DNA from: Ustulina deusta | Lineage: Eukaryota; Ascomycota; Sordariomycetes; Xylariales; Xylariaceae | Direction of reading: 5' to 3' | NCBI GenBank assembly: GCA_023159155.1 | Contig: JAJNNX010000013.1 | Coordinates: 930,001 to 994,000, forward strand | DNA: 64,000 bases | Shown: positions 42,448 to 53,200 of the stretch, one piece after another | Layout: each line of letters starts with the position of its first letter | Numbering within the stretch: the stretch's first letter is position 1 | Program-made: the position numbers and the translations under genes | The notes under the pieces: generated by a model | The model's database searches: none | Seen by the model: the letters and a program-made list of their open reading frames with translations, nothing else | Told to the model about the DNA's origin: nothing

Positions 42448-44016
42448 CTATAGCTTAGCTATAAAGGTGCTTAGGGCAGCCGAATATCTCTTACATATCT
42501 CTAAAAAAGGGTACGGTAAAATATCCATCGACAAGAAGTCGGCTGAATGCCAACGAGTAATCTCATTTACAAAGAATTGGCCGCCAGAATCTAGAGCAGA
42601 GATCCCAATATCCAAGCGAACCCCGATCTTCAGCGATTCGTACGCCTCGTTTGCGTCGAGTCGCGCACAAAGTTGGGAATATATATGACAGGCGAAATCG
42701 CGAAGTTCGGTTTCCTTCTCCTTCCATGACTCTTCGTTTTCTCCAGCCCAGCTGAAGTCTGTCTCTTGGATATGGCGTGCGACCATCCTTCCACGCAATG
42801 CCTCAAACCTTGTCAGTGCTATCGCAATAATCTTGACTGGACTAGCCGGCTGAAGCCGGGCCTGTAAAAAAACCCGAAACTCGCCAAAATCCAGCAATGT
42901 TGCAATATACTCTTGGTGCAGGAGTAGAGGGTTGTGGGGATCAACTTTGGACATCCCAAGGGCGGCTCGTGTTGATGTATGTTGCTTTTTGGAGTTATGA
43001 CATCCGACCTTTTTGCGTGCTTCCTCGATGGAAATCACCTCTACTCCATTTCCCCCACAGCTATGCGACTTCTTGACAACACTTTGGTCGCCTTTGTCTT
43101 GTAGTGTGCAAATCCCATTGCCAAAACAAGTTTTAGGTCGGAACTGAAACCTTTCAGGACTATGCTGTGCGATAATGTCTAAAGCCCGAATGTCCCCTAT
43201 CTTGAAGTGGTCCTGCTGCATCTCTTTGGCGTTTGGATATATACGCATATTACCATGTTGCATAGCTATAAGTTGGATTTTCTCGTAGAATATCTGGATC
43301 GACAAAGTGTTTTGTGGGCTGTCATAAACAGTTGTTGAAAGAAAGACCATAAGTGCATGTTTAGCTAGTTGGTCTGGAATGAAATTGGGATTGTCGATCG
43401 TACGATGTACCCAATTCCAATTCCGAAATTCGACATCGACGCCCAAGTTCCGTTTCGCATAGACCATTGTAATGACCGATTGGTGAACCACTGGGTCACT
43501 TTCGGCACCAGTATTGGTTAAAAAGCCTTTGCCGAGTGATTTCTTCAAGCATGACACCTCGTCCAGGTCGAAGTCTTGGATGATCTTGTTGCCTTCGCGG
43601 GAAAGGAGCACACTGGTGAATCGTTGCATTGCAATGTTGTTTTCGGCTTCTGGAATTCCAATCCATAAAACGTTTGGCGCCAGCGTTTGATTTCTTTGGT
43701 AGCTTGGCTCGGGGTAATATAGGCTTTCAGAGGGTACTGTTGGTGTATTTAAGCTTCGTGAAATCCGAGTCTCCCTTGGTGTTAAATCATGATTATGCTC
43801 GTGTTGCAAGTTATGTACTTGACAATTATTGTCCTTGGAACATTTTGTTGACCACGTAAATGGGCAACCCCTTGTGGAGCATTTCCAATAGGTTGTTCTG
43901 TTCGAGTCGTTGGGTCCCCTATTGTGTCTGACTATGCTGGCAGAAAATCCAGCCTCATTACAGCGATTTTTGAGATCTTCAAAGGACATGAACAAAGCTC
44001 CTTTAGTTATTATCAT
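42448..44016 (-). CDS. FAR1-type zinc finger fused to ATP-grasp-like domain
   Basis: 522-aa single exon; ATG at 44016, with a second in-frame ATG at 43989 (MSFEDL) as alternative. Residues 11-78 form a FAR1/WRKY-GCM1-type DNA-binding finger: YWKCSTRGCPFTW and HEHNHDL give C46-X4-C51 and H74-X-H76. This finger normally leads MULE-type transposases or their domesticated relatives. The remaining 430 residues contain no transposase motif. They resemble an ATP-grasp fold: VVKKSHSCGGNGVEVI (313-328, nucleotide-binding Lys and Gly-rich loop), HQEYIATLLDFGEFRVFL (367-384), and VRLDIGI ... FFVNEITR (466-487, metal-binding Asp and Asn-Glu). ATP-grasp enzymes ligate a carboxylate to an amine or thiol using ATP. 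The combination suggests a DNA-targeted or captured enzyme; activity is inferred. Confidence 0.7.
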   Translation of the reverse strand: MIITKGALFMSFEDLKNRCNEAGFSASIVRHNRGPNDSNRTTYWKCSTRGCPFTWSTKCSKDNNCQVHNLQHEHNHDLTPRETRISRSLNTPTVPSESLYYPEPSYQRNQTLAPNVLWIGIPEAENNIAMQRFTSVLLSREGNKIIQDFDLDEVSCLKKSLGKGFLTNTGAESDPVVHQSVITMVYAKRNLGVDVEFRNWNWVHRTIDNPNFIPDQLAKHALMVFLSTTVYDSPQNTLSIQIFYEKIQLIAMQHGNMRIYPNAKEMQQDHFKIGDIRALDIIAQHSPERFQFRPKTCFGNGICTLQDKGDQSVVKKSHSCGGNGVEVISIEEARKKVGCHNSKKQHTSTRAALGMSKVDPHNPLLLHQEYIATLLDFGEFRVFLQARLQPASPVKIIAIALTRFEALRGRMVARHIQETDFSWAGENEESWKEKETELRDFACHIYSQLCARLDANEAYESLKIGVRLDIGISALDSGGQFFVNEITRWHSADFLSMDILPYPFLEICKRYSAALSTFIAKL

Positions 44017-44046
44017 GACTATTAATTGTAATGGAATGGAACAAAC

Positions 44047-44232
44047 TCTGTGTGGTGTTGTGTTGTGTGGTGTTGTGTTGTGTTGTGTGGTGTTGTGTGG
44101 TGTGGTGTTGTGTGGTGTGGTGTTGTGTGGTGTTGTGTTGTGTGGTGTTGTGTTGTGTGGTGTTGTGTGTTGTGTGTTGTGTTGTGTGGTGTTGTGTTGT
44201 GTGGTGTTGTGTGTTGTGTGTTGTGTGGTGTG
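44047..44232 (+). repeat. TG-rich array
   Basis: About 185 bp made only of TGTGG and TGTTG words on the plus strand, with no fixed long period. It begins 31 bp upstream of the start codon of the FAR1/ATP-grasp gene, so it lies in that gene's promoter or 5' leader. It does not contain TTAGGG and is not a normal fungal telomere repeat. Confidence 0.9.
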
Positions 44233-44846
44233 AGATTTGTAGCATGGAGACTATCTCCAGCCCTCCCAACACTCACAGCCCCTTATTACCGTTTTCTTCC
44301 AACCGCCTAGATCAGTCTGCACAGTTAGTAAAATACACACAAGACTGGATCGGCTCGCTATCATATTCCTATGGTGAAACCTTGGCCACAGTGCAGCGGC
44401 TTTCTTCGTAACCAGTGCAGAGTCTACATAGCTAGGTTTGACCTAAAAATTACCTTGATGGAAAATTTTCTATTCAGTCATCCTGGTCTCGGGCTCTAGT
44501 GCCACACTACAGGAGACTGTTTGTCGAACAAACCACATCAAGGTTACAAGGAATACATACGTTGCCTCGTCAGATTTATTACTTATTGGACACACCCATC
44601 CACCCCCCTGGACATAGCATGCTGGCGTATTTAGGACACCTACTCTCCGAAATCCCTTGATCGGCTACCGCTGTGTCCAACTATATCATAGGTGATGCAA
44701 CCACCCCTGCTAGGAGTACGCAGAGGACAAGCTGTTCGGCAAGAAACGGTTTAGTCTAAGGTAGCAATGTACTGCAACAGATCGAAATCGACAAAGCTGC
44801 TGTAACGACCCGGCTGTACTGGACAGACCTGTAGAGCCGTGGTGTG

Positions 44847-45062
44847 GTAGTAAAGGGGTTTGTGTTCGGCAAGAAGATTAGCTTAAACGACAACAGAGCT
44901 GTGCCGTAACAATCACTTAGTCGTTAGGAGATTTCTCCCATACAAGGTAATTCCAAGAACTAGTTGTATGCTTAGATTGAATAATGAAGTAAGGAATAAC
45001 TGGTTACATAGGAAACCCTCTGGTCTATATAATAATCCCTCCCTTTACTCAAATGTCCTGGC
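44847..45062 (+). repeat. Dispersed repeat, LTR-like fragment
   Basis: Contains TTTGTGTTCGGCAAGAAG, then CTCCCATACA, AATTCCAAGAACTAGTTG and TATGCTTAGATTGAAT. Related copies are at 59565-59715 (plus) and 61484-61690 (minus). It could be a solo LTR or a terminal repeat. It is followed at 45060-45140 by a short tandem array of CTCAACCGGCTCAAGCC words. Confidence 0.6.
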
Positions 45063-45230
45063 TCAACCAGCTCAAGCCTTTGATTCCCTTGAGCCCGCGA
45101 CTCAACCGGCTCAAGCCCTTGAGCATACTTGCACTTGGCCCGCCCAACAGGCCGTCCTTCTCTTGGCTCGTAACAGCTGCGTTGGGCACCTGGTAGAAGT
45201 GATGTTCGACACATGCCTGTCAGCATGCAT

Positions 45231-45456
45231 AATACAAGGGTTTTCTTAGCGCACCGCACTTTGAGTGGGCCTTACTACATCATGAGCCCAATTCCGTCCA
45301 AGTTAGGCAATTAGGTATCCGTAGCAATATGCGCCTTTATATAGTTCTGCAGACGGTAGTATATTCTCTGATTGGACCAAACAGCTATATTCCTAGTTGG
45401 CTCCTGCCGACAAAGTCCCCGTAGAGACGGCGCGCTAAGGAAAGCCCTGTTGTATT
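45231..45456. mobile_element. ~226-bp MITE
   Basis: Ends are inverse: AATACAAGGGTTTTCTTAGC at the left and GCTAAGGAAAGCCCTGTTGT, then ATT, at the right. The right arm extends to CTCCTGCCGACAAAGTCCCC, as in the element at 34542-34708. The left arm is more diverged inside. No coding frame. Confidence 0.65.
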
Positions 45457-45988
45457 CGGGGCTAAAAACCCAGTTTGGAAGTGACATTTGAGCAGGGTAT
45501 ACCATTCCCTGGTGGACTTCTGCACATAGTAGCCGTCGTTTCGTCATCTTGATCAGCGGCGGTGAACTGGTATGAATAACAGGAGTAAGATGACACGTTG
45601 AATACTACAGAGGCGCATATTGGCCTTGCAAGGGTAATTTCGCGTTGTTGGTAACTGCATGCGTTACATTCCCATAAACCCCTGACAAAAGCTTGCAAGG
45701 CTATCTCCGAAGCCATTCCAGAAGCCCAATGATGCCATTCCTATAGCCATCCTGTTCGGTGGTTAGAGCGGCTAAGGCAAACTTACGAGATACTTACGTT
45801 GTAGCACTAGCGGGTTGGTCTGATCACGCCCCCCCTCTGGAAGCGTTGCGGACTTGGATGTATTCGAAATGGAATAGTTTTTCTCGTGACTTGTTAATTA
45901 TCGCCTAAGTATTACACGTTAAGCCCGATCGAGAAGACATTGCAAAAGAGCTGACGCAACCGTAACTGAAATCTCAAAATGTATGAAC
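45398..45988. repeat. Direct repeat copy 2
   Basis: Matches 34658-35318 in the same orientation. On the minus strand it encodes MASEIALQAFVRGLWECNAC in one frame, against the related phrase in copy 1, after the shared intron-like segment. Frameshifts and stops break the rest. Fragment of a former coding element. Confidence 0.7.
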
Positions 45989-46410
45989 ACGATCTGTGTT
46001 AATATAGACGCCCGTAATTCCCGTCAAGAACGTCATTTATATCCGGCTATCTCAAGCATAACTATGTAGAGTTACGGGTACTTGAATCGTCACCCTTATC
46101 ATTCACAGTTAATTTTAACTATGTTAATAATACCCCCGGTACAAGCGCATCTTGATGTGGCCAGCTTAACGTGACACGAGCTTTGGCGTCGTCGTTGTAG
46201 CATGCTCCCTACCCTGCGAGTTTAAGAAAGATAGCTGTCTAGTAATGATGCACTCACTGCGACAACAGTATACGGCTGGGTGGAGAGGCGCTAACAAACG
46301 AATCTAAGTAAGAGTTTTAATAGGGCTCTATACAGATTCAGAAGATCAACATCTCGAAGCACTTAGCCGTACGAGTGAGGTCAACCGATCGAATGACTAG
46401 CCTTGCGAAC
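45989..46410. other. Spacer
   Basis: No supported feature. It leads into the end of the HD-domain gene. Confidence 0.4.
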
Positions 46411-47133
46411 CTAAACGCCGTAATACTGGTCCTGCAGCCTTTTTACATCACCTGTTTGATCATGGACAGGTTTTCCCTCACCCCAGAACCGGTTTCGCTC
46501 TTCAAGAATCTCCTTGGCCCATTCCTTCGCCTGGGAAGATCTCAGCTTGGTCTCCACGTACGCAAACTCGCTGAGGTCGGTCTTGCGTTCTGCGCGCTTT
46601 TCGTACTCCACCATCTGAAGCAGAAGCTCGACCTTGTCAATGTCTTGCACATAGCGGCTTTCAGGGGCGACAGAAGCTTCAAATTCGCGCCAGATAGTCC
46701 GGATCTTCTCTCCATGGCCCCCGTCAACATTTAGCAGAAGGTCATCCGCAATCCAGTCGATAGCACTCCTCTCTCGCCTCTCTTTCTCCTCCTTCGGGAT
46801 ACCATCCGCAGGGGTAATATCACCCACTAAAGATTCTGCTATGTCATGGATCAGACACATTTGTATACACTTGTTTGTGTCGAGATCCGCAGGTGCCATC
46901 ATGGCCATTAAGGCCATTCGATATGAATGATCGGCGATGGATTCGCCGCTGTCAAAATCAGTTAGCAAATGGTTATAAAAGTCTGCTTTGCCTTACTTGA
47001 TGCCATGCCGCTTCCATCCTTCTCGGCGCGTGGTCTTCAGTCGCTCTAGTAGGTGGAAATAGGGTATTGGAGATTGTGAGCCTTCCAACGGCTTCTCGGG
47101 AAATGTATTTAGAGCTTCCTTGGCAGTCCACAT
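46411..47133 (-). CDS. HD-domain 5'-deoxynucleotidase (HDDC2/YfbR-like)
   Basis: Two exons: 47133-46997 and 46948-46411 (48-bp intron, GTAAGG...TGACAG), giving 224 aa. It matches the eukaryotic HDDC2 family (yeast YGK1 and YBR242W type), which dephosphorylates deoxynucleoside monophosphates. The metal-site residues are all present: His53 (IADHSYRM), His80-Asp81 (LIHDIAE), Glu84, and Asp150 (DIDKVELL). The phrase ESLVGDITPADG is diagnostic. Length is normal. It is divergent from a second HD gene at 47383, with 249 bp between the start codons, so both may be controlled by one bidirectional promoter. It probably acts in the cytosol in nucleotide balance. Confidence 0.85.
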
Positions 47134-47382
47134 GCTGGAATAGCCCGAAATAATAGCCCGAAATTAAAAATAAATAATTGGGTACGGTTCACCGTGTAGA
47201 AGATAGAATTGGTCGTTGTGGTAAATGAACTGTGTTCGTCGCAAGGTAGATAATTGAGATTAGTTGAACCCCGCCTATCGGATTAAATTCGGGCCGACTT
47301 TTGGAGACTTAACGTTGGCTTTCAGATCCTATCCCGGAACATTTATTACCTCTAGTACATATCATTTCCGTCTAAAGGCACG
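47134..47382. promoter_or_regulatory. Divergent promoter of the HD gene pair
   Basis: 249 bp between two HD-domain genes facing away from each other. AT-rich near 47150-47180. Any transcription signal for either gene must overlap here. Confidence 0.5.
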
Positions 47383-48670
47383 ATGGACTCTAAGCTCTCC
47401 GGTTCAGATAAGTCATTGCTCTCGTTCTTCCATTTGCTGGAATACCTCAAGCATCTGCCTCGAACCGGGTGGTTAAGAATGCTTAACCATCCCGAGAGCG
47501 TGGGCAGCCACAGTTTTCGAGTGGCAATTATGAGCCTCTTCGCACCAGTTTGTTCCGAATTCCCCTCGAACTGTATTTTTACTAAGACCATATAGCACGG
47601 CTTAGATCGATCGAAGTGCATGCTCATAGGATTGTGCCACGACTTAGCTGAATCCGTCGTAGGAGACATCCCAACCTACGCTGGTATCTCGAAGGGTAAG
47701 CATACCCTTTTAAGCTTTATAAGCTCTCCTAACACACAGAAGAGCAAAAACATAAGATGGAAGCTTCCGCCTTTCAATATATCAAGGCTTTGCTACAAGC
47801 TACTGATAAGGCATTAGCGACTGAAGTCGTTGACGCCTGGGAGGATTATGAACACGGTAAGTCGGCGGAAGGTAGGTGGGTTAAAGAGGTGGACAAATTA
47901 GATTGTATCATGCAGGCCCAGGAATACGAAGGGCGCACGGAAGGGGAAAACCTTTTCGATGAATTCCAGGGACTGTCGTCAAAAATCAGCTCTGCTAAAG
48001 GCAAGCAGTGGCTAGAGATGCTCCAGCGGGAGAGACTGGTCCAGAATCAAAAACGGCGCCAAAACATCATATTCATCATCGGTATGTACTCCCACCCCGT
48101 CCCGAGCTCGACCCTGACGAGAGTAGGTGATGAGATGCTCGTTAAGTCGTCGTATGCGCTCTTGGCCGAGAAATTTCCTTTTCAGCGAATATCCTTACAA
48201 GATATTCTGCGTGAGAAGTCCGTGGACTTGACGTATCACCTCTCGCAGTACTTACGAGATTGCCTGGCCCAAGACAACCCGGTTCCGGTGCAATTATCGG
48301 TCGGCATATTAGAGGAGAAGCTCATAGGGATGGATGAGGAATGGTGCCTTGTTGAAGGATTTCCGGAACAGCTCCTTTGGCTTCCAATACGGGTGAGGGT
48401 TTGCAGCCCTGTGGTTGATTCATAACTAACATGTCTAGACCAAATATCCGAACTATACTCTCTACTTGAAGGGCTCTGAGAACAGTTCGCACCAAGTCTG
48501 GCTAGGTCCGAACCTTAAACTGAACCAGGACTATATCAAACAGGCAAGTTAGCCCAATACTCTATTTAAACATGTATTGATCATTATAGGTCTCCTGTGA
48601 CTCTCAGCAGCTAGAGAAAAACCTGCTGAGCGCTGTTGGAGATATCTTGGATCATGCGAAAAGACTCTAA
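47383..48670 (+). CDS. HD domain fused to NMP-kinase-like domain
   Basis: Six exons: 47383-47547, 47596-47695, 47740-48081, 48127-48392, 48439-48543, 48590-48670, giving 352 aa. Residues 15-190 are an HD domain like the neighbour: His43 (VGSHSFRV), His70-Asp71 (LCHDLAES), Glu74, and Asp140 (EVDKLD), all catalytic positions kept. Residues 197-352 resemble adenylate or UMP/CMP kinases: IIFIIG strand, FPFQRISLQDILREKS, YLRDCLAQDN, LSVGILEEKL, LVEGFPE. The P-loop, expected as GxxxxGKS, reads GDEMLVKS: the second Gly is Val and the invariant Arg after GFP is missing. Intron 3 (45 bp, in frame, no stop) interrupts the loop. Intron 5 is GC-AG (GCAAGT). Probably an HD nucleotidase with a regulatory pseudo-kinase. 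Confidence 0.75.
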
Positions 48671-48886
48671 ATACAGAAACTCCATTGCATTTCGTTAGAT
48701 TATGACATTCCAACTTGTAGGCGCCCCTTGACACATGAAACCATCCTATTCTATAGAAAACTGGTTAAAGTTCTCTTCAGTCACAAACATCCTAGAAGAC
48801 ACTGTGAACATAATTGACATTGGCTCCCCATCAATATATATTTCCTGTGCTGATCTTGCGAGATAACCTTGCATATCTAAAACCGG

Positions 48887-50237
48887 TTAGCTAGATGTCC
48901 GATGCCCATTGTTATTAAACTCACACCATAGTTCGATGTTGGCCTTTAATTCTCTCATCCACTCTGATGTATTGTGGTCGTCTTGCGTAGCCAATTTACG
49001 GGGGTCCCAACCCGCAAAATATCGCAGATCGCAAAGAAGCTGCTTGCAGGATGCCGTGGCCTCTTCAAGTAGGTATTCCGGCCGAGAAGGGTGTTGCCAA
49101 AAACAGTCCTAAAATAGTTAGTTCTCTCTCCATATACTACTTCAAATTGTGACATACAGGGTCTTCGTATCTCTTCCAAAAAATGTTACGTGCCGCATCT
49201 AGTTCATGAGAGAGGAGGAGGAGGAAGTAAACCAGAATTAGCTCTGTAAGTTCCATTCCATTCTTACGCCTAGCAGAGTGCAGTTGGCTGTCAAGGTACA
49301 CTGCCTTCATCTCTAATAAATGCTTGATCTGGCTGGACACCTGACGGGGGACAGGTCTTTGCCCATACCACGGGCTATGCGGGTCTGTAATAGCCGCCAT
49401 ATCGAGTGTCTCAACCCCGCAAAGCTGAAGGGGATGTAGTAGGAGCTGTAAACATGTGTATAGCTCGAGACACTTCCAGACGAGAGGGTGGCCAATGTAT
49501 TGTTCTGCGAACCTGAAGAAGAACGAGATGGGTCCAGCTACTTCTTTCCACTTGCAAAGTAGGACAAAAGTGCAAGCAGCAATATACTCGGAGATGTCGC
49601 TCTTCGGGTTCTCTAAACAATATGCGCTTGTGTCTAAATGATGCCAGCCCTCTATATTCTTCGTCAGAAGCCGTGTTTGGTTCTTGTCGGTCGGATTGAA
49701 CGCAACACACATGATTTGCAGAGTCGGTCCGCCCAGAATATGTTGGATTTCGGCAATGCGGGGTGGAAGTGATCCGTCAAATGATCGTGGAACGAATACA
49801 GCGGCATACTGCAGATTGGTCCCTAAAGTTTGTTAGTGCCAGCTCGTATAAAATAAGTAATGTTTCTCACTTACACTTCTCAAAAGGCTTAATTAAAGTG
49901 TATACTGGAATACAACGGATATTTCTCGTACTGCAAGTCATGCAAAGAGGTCTGGTATGCCATTCGCACTTTGATAAGTTAGCCTTGTTTAAGTAATATA
50001 CAATTAACGTCTTACTTTCTTCTTCCTCATTTTGCACTTATAGCAAACATTGCTGGTTGGCCGAAACACCCCATCTTGGAATCTTCGACCATACTTTGGG
50101 AACTGGCCATAGCCGAACGTATTACGTTCCGGGTCTTTGCAGGCCAAAGCAAGGCTAGACGGATACACTGATTCGGCTATCGACTGACCACCGCAACAGT
50201 CGACGGCCACGTTATTTGCACCAATAGCGATATCCAT
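48887..50237 (-). CDS. Zn2Cys6 transcription factor
   Basis: Four exons: 50237-50016, 49968-49875, 49822-49158, 49108-48887 (introns 47, 52 and 49 bp, all GT-AG), giving 400 aa. The zinc cluster spans the first intron: CYKCKMRKKK then C, LCMTC, and RNIRC give CX2CX6CX7CX2CX6C at residues 65-92. The body is helical with many Leu and Trp (GHPLVWKCLELYTCLQLLLH), as in the C-terminal regulatory domains of fungal factors, but it has no named effector domain. It converges on the HD-kinase fusion gene, with 216 bp between the stop codons. It could regulate the HD pair; that is positional inference only. Confidence 0.75.
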
Positions 50238-53200
50238 ATGAATAAATCACGGTTATAGTTTTTGTGAGGAGTCGTAGGGCGAGATGGGAGAGCAAGCAGA
50301 GCTCGTCTTTCTGATATGGGGTGGTGCCTACATTGGTGTCTGGCTCACAGAGCAGGGTTGCATATTCTTTGGCATGAACAAGCCAGTTGCTCTGGACGGA
50401 TTAGCTTAGATGATTCCCAGGTCACTCAAGCATCGACTGCGAGGCTGCACACCCAGCTGCCGGTTAGGTTCTCCGTTGCCTTCCGGTAAGACCAGATAAT
50501 CAACCAGTGTGGGGTCTACCTCTAAAAGTGGCGATCAAGTACGGAAGCAGTAGTATTGGCCGAATGAGCAAGTTTGTAAAGAGTAGCATCTTGCGTCGAT
50601 GTAGGATCTAGGATGCCTGCATCCACGGCCGAAAAGCTGTAGTAGGTATAAGACCTTCTAATGAGTCACTGTAGGTTGTCCTCCGCTGCAGTGTCGTCCA
50701 ACAGCCACTGACTACCAAGGTATCATAGGCGTGTTGCCGGTAGCGAGACGTGACCACCTCTGTTGCCTAAGGAGGCCTTATTATTTGATAGGCCTCGGTG
50801 TACCAGGGTGAAGTACATTACTGCAACTTACTGAATCCGGCTAAAGTTATTCTACCAGCCGTAGCTTTTGTCCAATCATTCTTTTCCGATCCTTCTGAAC
50901 ACGAAACCAATGCTCATCCCCACAAAACTCCAACAAGTCCTCGATAAAATGACCCGCTCCTGATATAGCAGTAACCATCGACAAACTATAACCAACGCAT
51001 ACCCCTGGCTTTAGCTACCTATGTATACTGTGCTGCAGCAAGTGTATCTAACCGGCTGTCATTTTGACTTTCGACGACTCTCTGCAGGGTCGAAATTAGT
51101 GGCGCACTAATAGGCTAGCCGATTTACTTCTGATCCTGCAGTTGGACCTAAAATGCAACTTAATATAATATCGAACGTAAAGTCTCATATTAGACCCCTG
51201 ATATTTAATAACAGTTAGTGTGTTAGGCTGTTTATCTTACGCTCTCGCTTGGTATAGCACATGCACAAAGGTTGGGGGCATGCCTATTCGGACCCATTAG
51301 CTGTGTCTCAGCGGCTAGGAAAGTTCAGCCGCTTGCAGGAAGCGTCCTTGACCTACATATTGTGCTACAAAACTTCGGGAATATCAAGGCTGATACGATG
51401 GAGAATGAGTACTCAGGTGCATGTATAGGACAAAAGTTCCCAACATAAAAGGTGGCCTTAAGCATGGGATACTGTCTAATAGCAGCTTTACAGGATCCAA
51501 AGCGTCCCATCCCATATCACTTATAAACGTTACACTCTATAATACACTACAGCATAGTCATCACCGTCATCACCCTATATGCCGTTGAGGAAGTAGAGTT
51601 TTTGGCCCCTAATGTGTTAAGAACTTATTAAGCGATACAGCACATGTTCCAAGGCGCAACCAGTACCCAACATCTAGTGGCCATGCCAACTAGGCAGCTT
51701 AGCATGGCGTGGATATATCTAAATTAAAACGACGCATCAAGTTATTCACAATATTCAACTTTCGCCGCGTGTCTAAGTCATAATATGTAAACGCCTAGAA
51801 ATACATTCTGATGTTGGTCACAAATCTTGCTGATCTATAAAAATGTTATTGATGAAGTAGTCCCCTTCGTCTCCATAATTATTAGATGCTTGGCATAAAG
51901 ATACGTTTACCATAACCTAGCCACCAAACATATATCGGCGTTCATCGTCATATCACTCGACATCTTGAAATAGGGCCGAGTAAGATTGGTCAGAATTTGG
52001 TCTAACACAAGCTAATGCTCTTCCGGGCAAATCTCCCACAATTATACAATCCAGATTTTAACAACTGCTGGTTAAGTCCTACAAATAGGTTACATCGCCT
52101 AGCAGCTAAGACATCAGCATGTCAGCGTAGTAATCCGGAAGCGCCATTCCAGCTCTAATAATGAGACCACCGTAAATTTCCGAAGTTACATTGTCTAGAT
52201 GTAGACATGCAGACGTTGCTTCATAATTCTATACATCATCGACCTATAGAGACGGAATTGTTTCGGTAAGAATCAATGCCGCTATTCTCAGGGGTCTAAC
52301 AAGCTGTGCAGACAGCTCCGTATATGCTTTGAAGATCAAGGTACCAATATTTTTCACCGCCTTCTACCATGCCATGCAACACGAATGTAGCAGCGTCTCG
52401 ATGACACCTTCTTGTAGCAATTGATAGACCACAGCAAATGCGTGATATTCGAGCATTAACACAGTAGCTGTATGCTAAAAGCTTCCTGTGGGCTTTGGCT
52501 TGCTATGCCTGCTATGCTGCAGCAATTATATCTAACAGGCGTTCGTACCACTCGGCTGGCCGCCGTTTGGCTGGACCTGCAGCCGAACCTAAACACAGCC
52601 TGACATGATGTTTTTTCGGTAAAAGAAACACGAGGCAGAGGAAGAAAAGGAGAAGCGAACACGCAACCAAAGTGCTCGAACAAGAGGCTATGCCGGCGGG
52701 CAAACCTCCCTTGACTATGATAATGCCGTGCGGACGTATTTTCGCGTGCTGATTACCTGTAGAAAAGAGTATAATTAAGGTGGGCAAGCTGCCTAAAATA
52801 TCCATGACGGAAGTCGGTCTCAAACAGACCGTTAGTACTTCCTAGGCTCTCCGGTCTAGTTTGTTATCTGCAGGACGACTCTCAAATATGAAATTGGCAA
52901 GTAACCCAACACCCGCGTCCCCTGCCCCCCAAGTCTGTGATGCACATTACCAGAACGAACCCCAATTATCTCAATATACAGTAACTCTAATCCTAGAGAA
53001 AGTGAACATAAAAGCTACCATTTCCCCGGCTCCTTCATTTAGTTCCCTCATCTCCTATAGCCAGTTACTCCATCTATCTATCTGTCCAAGATCCCAATCT
53101 CACTACTTGTTCATCGTATCTTTGGATACTTCTCAGGTACAATTAATTCGAGCAAGTACTGAGATCAACGTTCTGTCTATCAACGTGTATATATATCTGT

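Noticed and set aside
44047..44232. TG array as an internal telomere
   Set aside because: No TTAGGG repeats and no flanking subtelomeric break; a simple microsatellite explains it.
44003..44411. His/Thr or Cys/Val repeat proteins over the TG array
   Set aside because: All frames of a TG-rich tract are open; no evidence for translation.
48082..48126. Reading through the third intron of the HD fusion as coding
   Set aside because: GTATGT, CTGAC and TAG are all in place and the segment has no family similarity, so splicing is preferred, though retention keeps the frame.
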